Both the position numbers and the translations under genes were made by a program. DNA of 64,000 nucleotides from an uncultured Oscillospiraceae bacterium (GTDB lineage: Bacteria > Bacillota > Clostridia > Oscillospirales > Oscillospiraceae). Each line of letters begins with the position of its first letter. The first letter of the stretch is position 1. Location: NCBI GenBank assembly GCA_944385445.1, contig CALWXF010000010.1, forward strand, positions 1-64,000. The letters run 5' to 3'. Shown piece by piece: positions 52,614 through 60,711 of the stretch. The notes beneath the pieces are model-generated. The model ran no database searches. It worked only from the letters and a program-made list of their open reading frames with translations, and was not told where the DNA came from.

Positions 52614-52635
52614 GAGAAAAATGATACATTATAAT
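52607..52635 (+). promoter_or_regulatory. Promoter of ruvX
   Basis: TTGTCA (52607-52612) and a perfect TATAAT (52630-52635), 17-base spacer, 39 bases before the start codon. Confidence 0.8.
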
Positions 52636-52673
52636 GATTTCATTCTTATCACAAGATCAGGAGGACAACGGAT

Positions 52674-53093
52674 ATGCGAGTGATGGCGGTGGACTATGGA
52701 GACGCCCGGACCGGGGTGGCGATTTCGGATGCCTTAGGGATGCTGGCGGGCTTTACCACGGTGATTCACAGCCGGAAGGCGGACCAGGTGGCCCAGGAGA
52801 TCGGCAAGCTGGTAGGCGAGCACCGGGTGGAGAAGCTGGTCATGGGCTTTCCCCGGAATATGGACGGCACGGAGGGCCCCAGGGCGGAGCTGTACCGGGC
52901 CTTTGCCCAGCAGCTTCAAGAGGTGACGGGGATGGAGGTGCACCTGTGGGACGAGCGGCGCACCACCATTGAGGCCCACCAGATTCTCCACGCCTCGGGG
53001 AAGAAGATGAAGCAGCACAAGAAGAATGTGGACGCCGTGGCCGCTACCTTAATATTAGAGGGATATCTCAATAAGCTGCGGAGAAGCATCTAA
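52674..53093 (+). CDS. ruvX: RuvX/YqgF family nuclease
   Basis: A 139-residue RNase H-like protein with the first catalytic aspartate in MAVDYGDARTGVA, a central LVMGFPRNMDGTEGPRA, WDERRTTIEAH and a final acidic site in KKNVDAVAATLILEGYL. The family is called Holliday junction resolvase-like and processes 16S rRNA precursor in E. coli. GGAGG lies 11 bases before the ATG. Its stop codon adjoins a repeat. Confidence 0.93.
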   Translation: MRVMAVDYGDARTGVAISDALGMLAGFTTVIHSRKADQVAQEIGKLVGEHRVEKLVMGFPRNMDGTEGPRAELYRAFAQQLQEVTGMEVHLWDERRTTIEAHQILHASGKKMKQHKKNVDAVAATLILEGYLNKLRRSI

Positions 53094-53150
53094 AATGAAT
53101 AATGGATAATGAAGAATGAAAAATTGTGGTGTGCCGCTTTGCGGCACGGA
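53094..53150 (+). repeat. Stop-codon-associated repeat, copy 2
   Basis: AATGAATAATGGATAATGAA, then a GTGCCGC/GCGGCAC stem and GGATT, directly behind the ruvX stop codon. Same sequence and same orientation to the preceding gene as 33785-33832. Confidence 0.6.
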
Positions 53151-53228
53151 TTTTGATTCAGGGTGGAGACTTGAGGGCCTTCTCCGCCACGTCCCCTACC
53201 CCAGCGTAACGGGACAGTACGGAAAATC

Positions 53229-53493
53229 CCCGGCGGCGGGAACGCCGCACCCGCCGGACTAGGCCCGGATGTGGAAACCGCCCAGCTGTAGGGCCAGCTG
53301 CCCAGTGCGGCCTGGTGTGGTGGCACGCCTAGGCGCCACAGCAGGAGTGACGGGCCGACTATAGCCTTGACGCATGTACATTTCAGTACCCTAGGGAGGT
53401 CCTTAGGGGGGAACGCCCTAAGCGGGTTTTGGTTCCTTTTGACCGAGCAAAAGGAACCCCCAGCGGGAAGCGTCCCCTCCAGGCTGGCAAGCC
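53229..53493 (+). repeat. Structured dispersed repeat, copy 3
   Basis: Third copy of the 26757-27020 family, with CTTAGGG/CCCTAAG and a perfect GGTTCCTTTTG/CAAAAGGAACC stem, ending in GGCTGGCAAGCC. The loop between the second pair of arms differs from copy 2 (ACCGAG versus GCCGTG) while the arms are unchanged. Confidence 0.65.
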
Positions 53494-53515
53494 TGAACTA
53501 GGATGTTGAGAAGAA

Positions 53516-53565
53516 CAATCCCCCAGTCAGCCGGACGGCTGATAGCTCCCTTTGCATAAGGGAGG
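53516..53565. repeat. Single arm of the MITE family
   Basis: Resembles one arm of 40268-40414 (CCCTTTGCATAAGGGAGGC against CCCTTTACACAAGGGAGGC, with a matching GTCAGCC..GGCTGA stem). The second arm is missing. Confidence 0.55.
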
Positions 53566-53600
53566 CGTTTGGCCTGGTGGAGGTCAGAGGGCTGTTTCCA

Positions 53601-53629
53601 TTGACCGTGGCTGGAACTTCTGGTACACT
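53601..53629 (+). promoter_or_regulatory. Promoter of the small membrane peptide
   Basis: TTGACC (53601-53606) and TACACT (53624-53629), 17-base spacer, 59 bases before the ATG at 53688. Confidence 0.5.
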
Positions 53630-53687
53630 AATCGTAGGATTTGCACACTGTAAGCATAATGCCTTTTGTGATTTGAGGGTGAACCGT

Positions 53688-53792
53688 ATGAAATGGAAGA
53701 ACATGATTTTCCCGGTTTTATCCGTGCTGGTACTGGTCCTGATGGCCCTGTGGGGCGTGGGCATGGTGCGAAACGAAGAACATACCCCATAG
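53688..53792 (+). CDS. Small single-helix membrane peptide
   Basis: A 34-residue frame: a short basic start (MKWKN), one hydrophobic helix (MIFPVLSVLVLVLMALWGVGM) and a polar tail. GAGGG lies 8 bases before the ATG. Its own promoter and a terminator hairpin (53815-53838) bracket it, which favours a real gene. It lies just upstream of the gntR promoter. Function unknown; toxin-like or regulatory small proteins look similar. Confidence 0.5.
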   Translation: MKWKNMIFPVLSVLVLVLMALWGVGMVRNEEHTP

Positions 53793-53814
53793 AGCCCCGC
53801 TGAATGGGACGCAA

Positions 53815-53845
53815 AGTCAACCCCGCAAGGGGTTGACTCTTTGTC
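53815..53845 (+). terminator. Terminator of the small peptide, overlapping the gntR -35
   Basis: AGTCAACCCC pairs with GGGGTTGACT around a GCAA tetraloop, followed by CTTTGTCTT. The 3' arm contains TTGACT, the -35 of the next promoter. Confidence 0.6.
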
Positions 53846-53885
53846 TTGTCTGTATTATAATCTATAATACAGACAAGACAAAGAG
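53833..53885. promoter_or_regulatory. gntR promoter inside a 49-bp palindrome
   Basis: TTGACT (53833-53838) and TATAAT (53856-53861) are 17 bases apart. A perfect inverted repeat with 23-bp arms (53837-53859 and 53863-53885) and a 3-base centre runs across the spacer, -10 and transcription start. It is much longer than usual GntR/YtrA operators. Confidence 0.75.
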
Positions 53886-53901
53886 AGGACGGTGAACCTT
53901 C

Positions 53902-54270
53902 ATGCTGCTGCAATTGGATTTTAACAGTGAGCGACCCATTTACCAACAGATTCGGGACCAGATTGTGGTGGGCATTGCCCAGGGGGTCTTATCCCCGGGG
54001 GAGAAGCTGCCCACAGTGCGGGCTCTGGCCGATGAGGCCGGGGTGAACATGATGACAGTGAGCCGTGCCTACCAGCTTCTGAAACAGGAGGGGTACATCA
54101 CCACCGACCGGAGAAGCGGCACGGTAGTCAGCCCTCGCCAGGACCACCAGACCGTGCCGGAGCAGACGATTGGGCGGTTGAAGCTGGCCCTGTCCGAGCT
54201 GCGGGTGGCAGGATGGCAGACAGAACAGGTGCTGGAATTGTGCCAGAAGCTATATGAACAGGAGGGGTGA
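53902..54270 (+). CDS. GntR-family regulator, YtrA subfamily
   Basis: A 122-residue short GntR regulator. The winged helix is in the first 75 residues (PIYQQIRDQIVVGIAQG, then LADEAGVNMMTVSRAYQLLKQEGYI). The short C-terminus is helical and lacks a ligand domain, as in the YtrA subfamily. It lies directly behind the long palindrome, its likely operator. The membrane-protein gene follows after 2 bases. YtrA regulators control ABC transporters in response to wall-active compounds, but no transporter ATPase gene is next to it here. Confidence 0.9.
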   Translation: MLLQLDFNSERPIYQQIRDQIVVGIAQGVLSPGEKLPTVRALADEAGVNMMTVSRAYQLLKQEGYITTDRRSGTVVSPRQDHQTVPEQTIGRLKLALSELRVAGWQTEQVLELCQKLYEQEG

Positions 54271-54272
54271 CT

Positions 54273-55625
54273 ATGATCGTTCGGTTGATTCTTTGGGCGT
54301 GTGGAATTATCATCATACCGCTGATGTTTTGGCAGCTCAACAACGAGACCAAGTTTAAAAAGAACATTGCCCTGGGGGTCACGCTGCCCTATGTGGGCCG
54401 CACCCACCCCCAGACCGTGGAGCTGCTGGCCCGATTCCGCCGTGTTCTGGGGTGGATCTGTCTGGGTATGATGGTTTCGACGGTGGCACTGATGCTGCTG
54501 CCCCTCTCTTTTGGCCTTTTTCTAACCTTGATGCTGGTGTGGGTGGATGTGGCCATGGTGCTTCCCATGATCCCCTATGTCAAGTACCACAAAAAGTTGA
54601 AGGCGCTGAAACAGGAGCAGGGCTGGTACCCGGAGGTGCCCCGCACCCATGTGGTGAACCTCACCGCCGCAGCCCAGGAGGAGAAGCCCATCTCCCCGGT
54701 GCAATTCCTCCTGCCCCTGGCGGCCAGCCTCCCGCCTCTGGTGTGGGGGATGGTACAGCGGGATTGGCTGATGACCGCTCTCTTCCTCACCGGGCCGGTG
54801 TGTGAGCTCCTGTTCTGGGTGCTGTATCGGTGGGCCATGCGGCGGCGGGCGGAGACGGTGGACGAAAACGAGTCTCTCACCCAGACCCTCACCCGCATCC
54901 GCCGGAGAGCCTGGCGGCGGTGCTGGGTGTGGGGGGCCTGGTTTATGGCAGGGGTCAACCTGAGTATGTGGCTGGCTCTGTTCCATCCGGTCTGGGGCCT
55001 TGTGGTGATGGTGGTCCTCACCGTCCTCTTTATGGTATTGGCGGTGGGGCTGGAATTCCACCTGCGCCACCAGCAGGAGCGGCTCACCGCCCAGAGCGGT
55101 CAGACCTACTATGTGGACGAGGACGAAAAGTGGATTTGGGGCATGTTCTACTACGACCCCAACGACACCCACTTGGTGGTCAACAACCGCATCGGCATGA
55201 ACACCACCGTGAACCTGGCCAAGAAAAGTGGCCGGGTCATCATGGGAGCTACCGCAGTGCTGCTGCTCCTGATGCCCCTGTTCGGGGTATGGGCTCTGAT
55301 GGAGGAGCGGGCACCCGTGACCCTGACACTCACCGACACCGCCCTGGTGGCCAAGCACGGCTGGGATACCTATGAGATCCCCCTGGCAGACGTGGACCAG
55401 GTGCAGCTGCTGCAAGAGGAGCCGGAGGGGCTGCGGCGGGTGGCAGGTACCGGCATGGACACGGTGCTCAAGGGTCGGTTCCGGAGCGACGAGTACGACA
55501 AAATCACCGTGTGCATGGACCCCCGGGAGGGTCCCTGGCTGCTCATCACCATGGACGACGGCACCGTCTACCTGGTGGGTGACGGGGCAGAGGACATGGC
55601 GGGCCTGTACGAGCAGTTGAAATAA
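54273..55625 (+). CDS. DUF5808-type multi-helix membrane protein
   Basis: A 450-residue membrane protein with about nine hydrophobic helices. A DUF1648-like N-terminal half is followed by the DUF5808 signature WIWGMFYYDPNDTHLVVNNRIGMNTTVNLAKKSG near residue 290. A final membrane helix leads to a soluble, PH-like domain (about 350-450). Function unknown. The ATG at 54273 with AGGAGG 7 bases upstream is preferred over the GTG at 54267. It is in the same operon as the GntR regulator, so it is likely its main target. Confidence 0.75.
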   Translation: MIVRLILWACGIIIIPLMFWQLNNETKFKKNIALGVTLPYVGRTHPQTVELLARFRRVLGWICLGMMVSTVALMLLPLSFGLFLTLMLVWVDVAMVLPMIPYVKYHKKLKALKQEQGWYPEVPRTHVVNLTAAAQEEKPISPVQFLLPLAASLPPLVWGMVQRDWLMTALFLTGPVCELLFWVLYRWAMRRRAETVDENESLTQTLTRIRRRAWRRCWVWGAWFMAGVNLSMWLALFHPVWGLVVMVVLTVLFMVLAVGLEFHLRHQQERLTAQSGQTYYVDEDEKWIWGMFYYDPNDTHLVVNNRIGMNTTVNLAKKSGRVIMGATAVLLLLMPLFGVWALMEERAPVTLTLTDTALVAKHGWDTYEIPLADVDQVQLLQEEPEGLRRVAGTGMDTVLKGRFRSDEYDKITVCMDPREGPWLLITMDDGTVYLVGDGAEDMAGLYEQLK

Positions 55626-55633
55626 GTGGCAAA

Positions 55634-55664
55634 GTGCGGCGCAGGGGACCTCCCTGCGCCGCAC
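55634..55664 (+). terminator. GC-rich hairpin after the DUF5808 gene
   Basis: GTGCGGCGCAGGG pairs exactly with CCCTGCGCCGCAC around a 5-base loop, 8 bases after the stop codon. The following U run is weak. Confidence 0.7.
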
Positions 55665-55683
55665 AAATTGTGCAAGAAAGACC

Positions 55684-55711
55684 TTGCAATTCTGCTCCTG
55701 TGTGTTAGAAT
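55684..55711 (+). promoter_or_regulatory. Promoter of the peptide ABC operon
   Basis: TTGCAA (55684-55689) and TAGAAT (55706-55711), 16-base spacer, 57 bases before the binding-protein start. Confidence 0.55.
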
Positions 55712-55767
55712 AGACCGGACAACTGAATACAGTTGCGAGAAAAGCAGAAACGAAAGGAAGAAGCAAA

Positions 55768-57321
55768 ATGCCCAAGTTCACGAAACGGGCCCTTTTGCTG
55801 CTGCTGGCCGGGGTCATGCTCTCGGCTTCACTGTACGGATGTACAGGAGGCACGAAGGACGGCACCACCCCCACAGCCTCTGCACAAACGGGCGAGTTAT
55901 CCAATGGAAACTCAGTCACGGTAGGTATCGCACAGGATTTGGACAGCCTGGACCCCCACAAGGCAGTAGCCGCGGGGACCAGTGAAGTGCTGTTCAACAT
56001 CTTCGAAGGACTGATGAAAGCCAGTCCCGACGGCGGAGTCATCCCCGCTGTTGCCAGTGACTACACGGTTTCCGACGACGGACTTCAGTACACCTTTACC
56101 CTGCGGGAGGGTGTGAAGTTCCACAACGGCAACGCAGTCACCATGGAAGATGTGTTATACTCCTTGGAACGCTGCGCCGGGTCAGAGAACGATGGAACGC
56201 CTCTGATTTCGGCGTTTTTGAATGTCACCAGTATTGAGGCCACCGATGACACCCATGTGGTGCTCACCCTCAAAGAGCCCAATCTGGAGTTTATTAACTC
56301 CATGACGGCCGCCATCATCCCCGCAAATTCCAGTGACACCATTGCCACCGCTCCTGTTGGCACCGGTCCCTTTGCCTTCACCTCCTACACCCCCCAGCAG
56401 AGCATGGAGATGAAGAAGTTTGACGGCTACTGGGGCGAGCCCGCCCAGCTGGACAATGTGACCTTCCGCATCATCACCGACACCAACACCCAGGTGATGG
56501 GCCTGCAAAGCGGCACCCTGGACATGGTCATCCACCTGCCCAACACCGTCAAGCCCCAGGTGGAGGGCCAGTTCACCGTCCTCCAGGACACCATGAAGCT
56601 GGTCCAGGCGCTGTATCTCAATAACAGCGTCAAGCCCTTTGACGACGTGCGGGTGCGTCAGGCCATGTATTATGCCATCAACGTCCCTGAGATCATCGAC
56701 TTTGTGTGCGATGGGGACGGCGTGGCCACGGGCACCAGCATGTACCCCGCCTACACCAAGTATTTTATGCCCGAGTTGGCGGAAACCTATCAGCAGGACC
56801 TGGACAAGGCCAAGGATCTGCTGGCCCAGGCGGGCTATCCCGACGGCTTTACCATGACCATCACCGTCCCCTCCAACTACACCCAGCATGTGGAGACCGG
56901 CGAGGTACTCTCCCAGCAGCTGGCCCAGGTGGGCATCACCGCCAAAATCCAGCCTGTGGAGTGGGAGACCTGGGTCAGTGATGTATACCGGGGCCGCAAC
57001 TACGAGGCGACCGTAAGTGGCATCGCCGCCAGCGACATGACCGGCCGGGAGATGCTGGAGCGGTACGTCAGCGACCATCAGAAGAACTTCATCAACTTCA
57101 ACTCCACGGAGTACGACGAAGTGATGGAGAAAGCCCTGACCACTCTGGACGCCGACGAGCAGACCCAGCTGTACAAGCAGGCCCAGACCATCCTCAACCA
57201 GGAGGCCGCCAGCCTGTGGATTCAGGACCTGTGTGACCTGGTGGTGATGGACCAGGACCTGGATGGCATGACCTTCTATGCCACCTATGTGCTGGACATG
57301 AGCACCATCCACTATAAATAA
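55768..57321 (+). CDS. Peptide-type ABC transporter binding lipoprotein (family 5)
   Basis: A 517-residue extracytoplasmic binding protein of the DppA/OppA/NikA family. Signal peptide and lipobox end at LYGCTGG (Cys25). Family features are VGIAQDLDSLDPHKA, YTFTLREGVKFHNGNAVTMEDVLYSLER, VGTGPFAFTSY and the later VRQAMYYAINVPEI. Dipeptides, oligopeptides, heme, nickel or glutathione are possible ligands; the sequence does not settle it. GAAAGGAAG is the ribosome site. A GC-rich hairpin follows before the permease gene. Confidence 0.9.
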   Translation: MPKFTKRALLLLLAGVMLSASLYGCTGGTKDGTTPTASAQTGELSNGNSVTVGIAQDLDSLDPHKAVAAGTSEVLFNIFEGLMKASPDGGVIPAVASDYTVSDDGLQYTFTLREGVKFHNGNAVTMEDVLYSLERCAGSENDGTPLISAFLNVTSIEATDDTHVVLTLKEPNLEFINSMTAAIIPANSSDTIATAPVGTGPFAFTSYTPQQSMEMKKFDGYWGEPAQLDNVTFRIITDTNTQVMGLQSGTLDMVIHLPNTVKPQVEGQFTVLQDTMKLVQALYLNNSVKPFDDVRVRQAMYYAINVPEIIDFVCDGDGVATGTSMYPAYTKYFMPELAETYQQDLDKAKDLLAQAGYPDGFTMTITVPSNYTQHVETGEVLSQQLAQVGITAKIQPVEWETWVSDVYRGRNYEATVSGIAASDMTGREMLERYVSDHQKNFINFNSTEYDEVMEKALTTLDADEQTQLYKQAQTILNQEAASLWIQDLCDLVVMDQDLDGMTFYATYVLDMSTIHYK

Positions 57322-57332
57322 GAGACCAACGC

Positions 57333-57360
57333 TTTGGGGGCCGCACCTGCGGCCCCCAAA
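57333..57360 (+). other. Intercistronic hairpin after the peptide-binding gene
   Basis: TTTGGGGGCCGC pairs exactly with GCGGCCCCCAAA around ACCT. No U run follows. It resembles the hairpin after the sugar-binding gene at 4261-4300 in position, not in sequence. Confidence 0.65.
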
Positions 57361-57378
57361 TTGCAAGAGGTGAGATGT

Positions 57379-58323
57379 ATGATGAAAACCCTGGTCAAGC
57401 GGGTGCTGCTGCTGATTGCCACCCTGCTGCTGGTGACCATCCTGGCCTTTGTGGCCTTCTCCATCATTCCCGGAGACCCCACCTCCTCCATCCTGGGGGT
57501 GGAGGCCACCCCGGAACAGATCGCAGCCCTCCGAGATCGGCTGGGGCTGAATCTGCCCATCTGGCAGCGGTACCTCCACTGGCTGGGGGGCCTGCTCACC
57601 GGGGACCTGGGGGAGTCCTATAACTATGGCATGCCGGTGGCTCAGCTGCTGGCCACCTGCGTCACCCACACCCTCACCCTGGCGGTGCTGGCCTTTGTGC
57701 TCATTGTGGCCATCTCTCTGCCTCTGGGCATCATCGCCGCCCGATATGAGGGGGGCGTGGTGGACCGGGTGCTCACCATCCTCAACCAGATCACCATGTC
57801 GGTGCCCAACTTTGTGGCGGGTATCCTGCTGGTGTATGTGTTCGGGCTGGTGCTGCGCCTGTTCCAGCCCGGGGCCATTGTCAGCCCCCAGACCGGATGG
57901 GGGCCCTACCTGTGGTATATGCTCTTTCCCGCCCTGGCGGTGGCCCTGCCCCGGTCGGCTATGACGGTGAAAATGCTGCGGGGGGCCATTCTCAGCGAGC
58001 TGGGCCAGGACTACATCCGCACGGCGTACAGCAAGGGCAACTCCAAATCCTCTGCTCTGTGGCGGCATGTGCTGCGCAACGCCATGATTCCCGTGGTCAC
58101 CTTCCTGGCCATGACGGTGGCGGACATTATGGCCGGGTCCATTGTGGTGGAGCAGGTCTTCGGCATCCCCGGCCTGGGCAAGATGCTGGTCACCTCCATT
58201 GGCAACCGGGACTATCCGGTGGTGCAGGCCATTGTGGTGCTCATCGCCACGGTGGTGGTGGTGTGCAACTTCGCCGCCGACCTGCTCTACCGGGTCATGG
58301 ACCCCAGACTGAGAGGACGGTGA
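57379..58323 (+). CDS. Dipeptide-type ABC permease 1 (DppB-like)
   Basis: A 314-residue permease with six membrane helices. The family N-terminus reads KRVLLLIATLLLVTILAFVAFSIIPGDP and the cytoplasmic loop contains DYIRTAYSKGNSKSSALWRHVLRNAMIPV. It forms the channel with the next gene. GAGGTGA lies before the ATG at 57379; the second ATG at 57382 is also possible. Confidence 0.92.
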   Translation: MMKTLVKRVLLLIATLLLVTILAFVAFSIIPGDPTSSILGVEATPEQIAALRDRLGLNLPIWQRYLHWLGGLLTGDLGESYNYGMPVAQLLATCVTHTLTLAVLAFVLIVAISLPLGIIAARYEGGVVDRVLTILNQITMSVPNFVAGILLVYVFGLVLRLFQPGAIVSPQTGWGPYLWYMLFPALAVALPRSAMTVKMLRGAILSELGQDYIRTAYSKGNSKSSALWRHVLRNAMIPVVTFLAMTVADIMAGSIVVEQVFGIPGLGKMLVTSIGNRDYPVVQAIVVLIATVVVVCNFAADLLYRVMDPRLRGR

Positions 58324-58329
58324 GGCGAG

Positions 58330-59130
58330 ATGAGAAAACGCAACTGGTATGGACGGCTGGGCCTGGTGCTCACCGTGCTCATGGTGGGTTTTGCCGGGGT
58401 TGGCATGTTCTGGACCCCCTATGAGCCCACCGCCATGGTGGGAGCGGACAAGTACGCCGCCCCCTCTCTGGCCCACCCCTTCGGCTGCGATCAGCTGGGC
58501 CGGGACATCCTGTCCCGCACCATGGAGGGAGCGGGCAGCACCCTGATGATCGCCCTGGCCGTGCTGGCCATCGGCTTTGTGGCGGGGCTGCTCATCGGCG
58601 CCTTCTGTGGCTACTTTGGGGGCGTGGTGGACGCCCTGGTCATGCGAATTTGTGACGCCCTGGCCGCCTTCCCCAGCATCCTGCTGGCTCTGGTGGTGCT
58701 GGCGGTGATTGGGCCGGGCAAGTATAACGTCATCGGCGCTCTGGGCATTCTCTTCATCCCCAGCTTTGCCCGCCTGGTGCGGGGCGAGTTCCTCAAGGTC
58801 CGGGACCGGGACTTCGTGCGCTCGGCCCGGCTCATGGGGGTGTCCAACGGACGCATCCTCTTTGTCCACATCCTGCCCAACACCTGGCCCACCCTGTTGT
58901 CGGGCCTCACCATCGGCTTTAACAATGCGGTGCTGGCCGAGGCGTCCATGAGCTATCTGAGCATTGGCGTCACCGCCCCCGACGTGAGCCTGGGGCGGAT
59001 GCTCAACGAGGCCCAGGCGGTGTGGTCCACCGCCCCCTGGTGTATGCTCTGTCCCGCCCTGGTGGTGGTGCTCACCATCCTGGGCGTGAGTATGCTGGGC
59101 GAGGGCCTGCGGGAAAGGATGGCGGCATGA
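58330..59130 (+). CDS. Dipeptide-type ABC permease 2 (DppC-like)
   Basis: A 266-residue permease with HPFGCDQLGRDILSRTMEGA near residue 49 and the cytoplasmic loop REFLKVRDRDFVRSARLMGVSNGRILFVHILPN, both hallmarks of the DppC/OppC class. It follows the first permease after 6 bases. Its last codon overlaps the ATPase gene start (ATGA). Confidence 0.93.
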   Translation: MRKRNWYGRLGLVLTVLMVGFAGVGMFWTPYEPTAMVGADKYAAPSLAHPFGCDQLGRDILSRTMEGAGSTLMIALAVLAIGFVAGLLIGAFCGYFGGVVDALVMRICDALAAFPSILLALVVLAVIGPGKYNVIGALGILFIPSFARLVRGEFLKVRDRDFVRSARLMGVSNGRILFVHILPNTWPTLLSGLTIGFNNAVLAEASMSYLSIGVTAPDVSLGRMLNEAQAVWSTAPWCMLCPALVVVLTILGVSMLGEGLRERMAA

Positions 59131-59936
59131 TGTTACAGATTGAACATTTGAACATTGCATTTCCCAACCCCAAGGGGCATTTCGAGGCGGTGAAAGACTT
59201 CTCCCTCCATGTGGAGGAGGGCCAGGTCATCGGCATTGTGGGGGAGTCCGGCTCGGGCAAGTCCATGACCGCCCACGCCATCATGGGCCTGCTGGACCGG
59301 AAGAGCGTGAAGGTCTCCGGCTCCATCCGTTTTGAGGGGGTGGAACTGCTGGACCTTACCCGCACCCAGATGCGCAGCTATCAGGGCAAGGACCTGTCCA
59401 TCATCTTCCAAGAGCCCATGACCAGCCTCAACCCCACCATGAAGATTGGACCCCAGGTGGAGGAGGCTCTGCGCATTCACACCAAGATGCCCCCCAAGGA
59501 GCGCAAACAGCGGGCCCTGGAGGCCATGGCCCTGGCGGGGCTGCCCAATGGGGAGCAGTTGTACCACCAGTACCCCCACCAGCTGTCCGGCGGTATGCGC
59601 CAGCGGGTGATGATCGCCGCCGCCCTGGTGCTGCGGCCCAAGCTTCTCATCGCCGATGAGCCCACCACCGCCCTGGATGTCACCATCCAGGCGCAAATCC
59701 TGGACACCCTCAGGGAGATCAACCGGAAAGAGGGCATCGCCATTTTGTTCATCTCCCATGACCTGGGGGTTATCCGGGCCCTGTGCCACCATGTGGTGGT
59801 GATGCAGCAGGGGGAGATCGTGGAGGCAGGGGATGTGGAGCAGGTGTTCCACCACCCACAGCAAGGCTATACCCAGCGGCTCATCGCCTCCCGCCCCACC
59901 CGAACCAAACTGAAAGCAGGTGGCAGCCATGGCTGA
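59127..59936 (+). CDS. Dipeptide-type ABC ATPase 1 (DppD-like)
   Basis: A 269-residue ATPase with Walker A GESGSGKSM, Q-loop IFQEPMTSLNPTMKIGPQ, signature LSGGMRQRV, Walker B LLIADEPTTALDV and a C-terminal part typical of DppD/OppD, although the long cysteine-rich extension is short here. The ATG at 59127 overlaps the permease stop. Works together with the next ATPase as a heterodimer. Confidence 0.93.
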   Translation: MMLQIEHLNIAFPNPKGHFEAVKDFSLHVEEGQVIGIVGESGSGKSMTAHAIMGLLDRKSVKVSGSIRFEGVELLDLTRTQMRSYQGKDLSIIFQEPMTSLNPTMKIGPQVEEALRIHTKMPPKERKQRALEAMALAGLPNGEQLYHQYPHQLSGGMRQRVMIAAALVLRPKLLIADEPTTALDVTIQAQILDTLREINRKEGIAILFISHDLGVIRALCHHVVVMQQGEIVEAGDVEQVFHHPQQGYTQRLIASRPTRTKLKAGGSHG

Positions 59937-60660
59937 GAAACCAATGGTGAAGATCCAGGGCCTCAACAGCTACTATGGAAAGGGCAAGGAGCGCCGTCAG
60001 GTGCTGCGCAACGTCTCCCTCACCCTGGACCCCGGCGAGGTGCTGGGCATTGTGGGGGAGTCCGGCTCCGGCAAATCCACCCTGGCCAAGTGCCTGCTGG
60101 GGGTGGTGAAGGACACCCAGGGCACCTTGGAGGTCAACGCCTTTCGGCCTCAGATGGTGTTCCAGGACCCCTACGGCTCCCTGAACCCCGCCAAGTCGGT
60201 GGGCTGGTTTTTGGAGGAGCCTCTTCGTGTGCTGGGGGTGAAGGACAAGAAGGAGCGGAAGGCCCAGGCCATTGACATGCTCTGTCAGGTGGGCCTGGGA
60301 GAGGAGCACTATTCCCGCCGCCCCTCCCAGCTCTCCGGCGGCCAGCGCCAGCGGGTGGCCATTGCCGCCGCCCTCATCGGGGGCAGCCGCCTCATTGTGC
60401 TGGACGAGCCGGTGTCCGCCCTGGACGTGACCATGCAGGCCCAAATCCTCCAGCTGCTGGTGGACTTGAAGGCCAAGTATCGCCTGTCCTACCTGTTCAT
60501 CTCCCACGACCTGGCGGTGGTCTATCAGATCTGCGACCGGGTGGCGGTGATGTATCAGGGGGAGATCGTGGAGCAGGGGGACGTAGATACCATCTACGAC
60601 AACCCCCAGCACGACTACACCAAGAAATTGCTCCAGGCCTCTCTGGCGCTGGAAGAATAA
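59929..60660 (+). CDS. Dipeptide-type ABC ATPase 2 (DppF-like)
   Basis: A 243-residue ATPase with Walker A GESGSGKST, Q-loop VFQDPYGSLNPAKSV, signature LSGGQRQRV and Walker B LIVLDEPVSALDV. It is shorter than classic DppF (about 330), lacking the C-terminal extension. The start overlaps the previous gene by 8 bases. It is the last gene of the operon and a strong terminator follows. Confidence 0.92.
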   Translation: MAEKPMVKIQGLNSYYGKGKERRQVLRNVSLTLDPGEVLGIVGESGSGKSTLAKCLLGVVKDTQGTLEVNAFRPQMVFQDPYGSLNPAKSVGWFLEEPLRVLGVKDKKERKAQAIDMLCQVGLGEEHYSRRPSQLSGGQRQRVAIAAALIGGSRLIVLDEPVSALDVTMQAQILQLLVDLKAKYRLSYLFISHDLAVVYQICDRVAVMYQGEIVEQGDVDTIYDNPQHDYTKKLLQASLALEE

Positions 60661-60705
60661 ACGCATGGGCGGACGGCCTTTCAAAGCCGTCCGCCCATGC
60701 GTTTT
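60661..60705. terminator. Bidirectional terminator between convergent genes
   Basis: 17-bp perfect arms (60661-60677 and 60686-60702, core CATGGGCGGACGGC) with TTTTG on the plus side. It closes both the peptide operon and the minus-strand gene at 60712. Confidence 0.88.
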
Positions 60706-60711
60706 GTGTGG

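Noticed and set aside
56182..59160. Very long minus-strand frame (992 codons) opposite the peptide transporter genes
   Set aside because: Antisense of four conserved genes in GC-rich DNA; histidine- and glutamine-rich composition typical of shadow frames.
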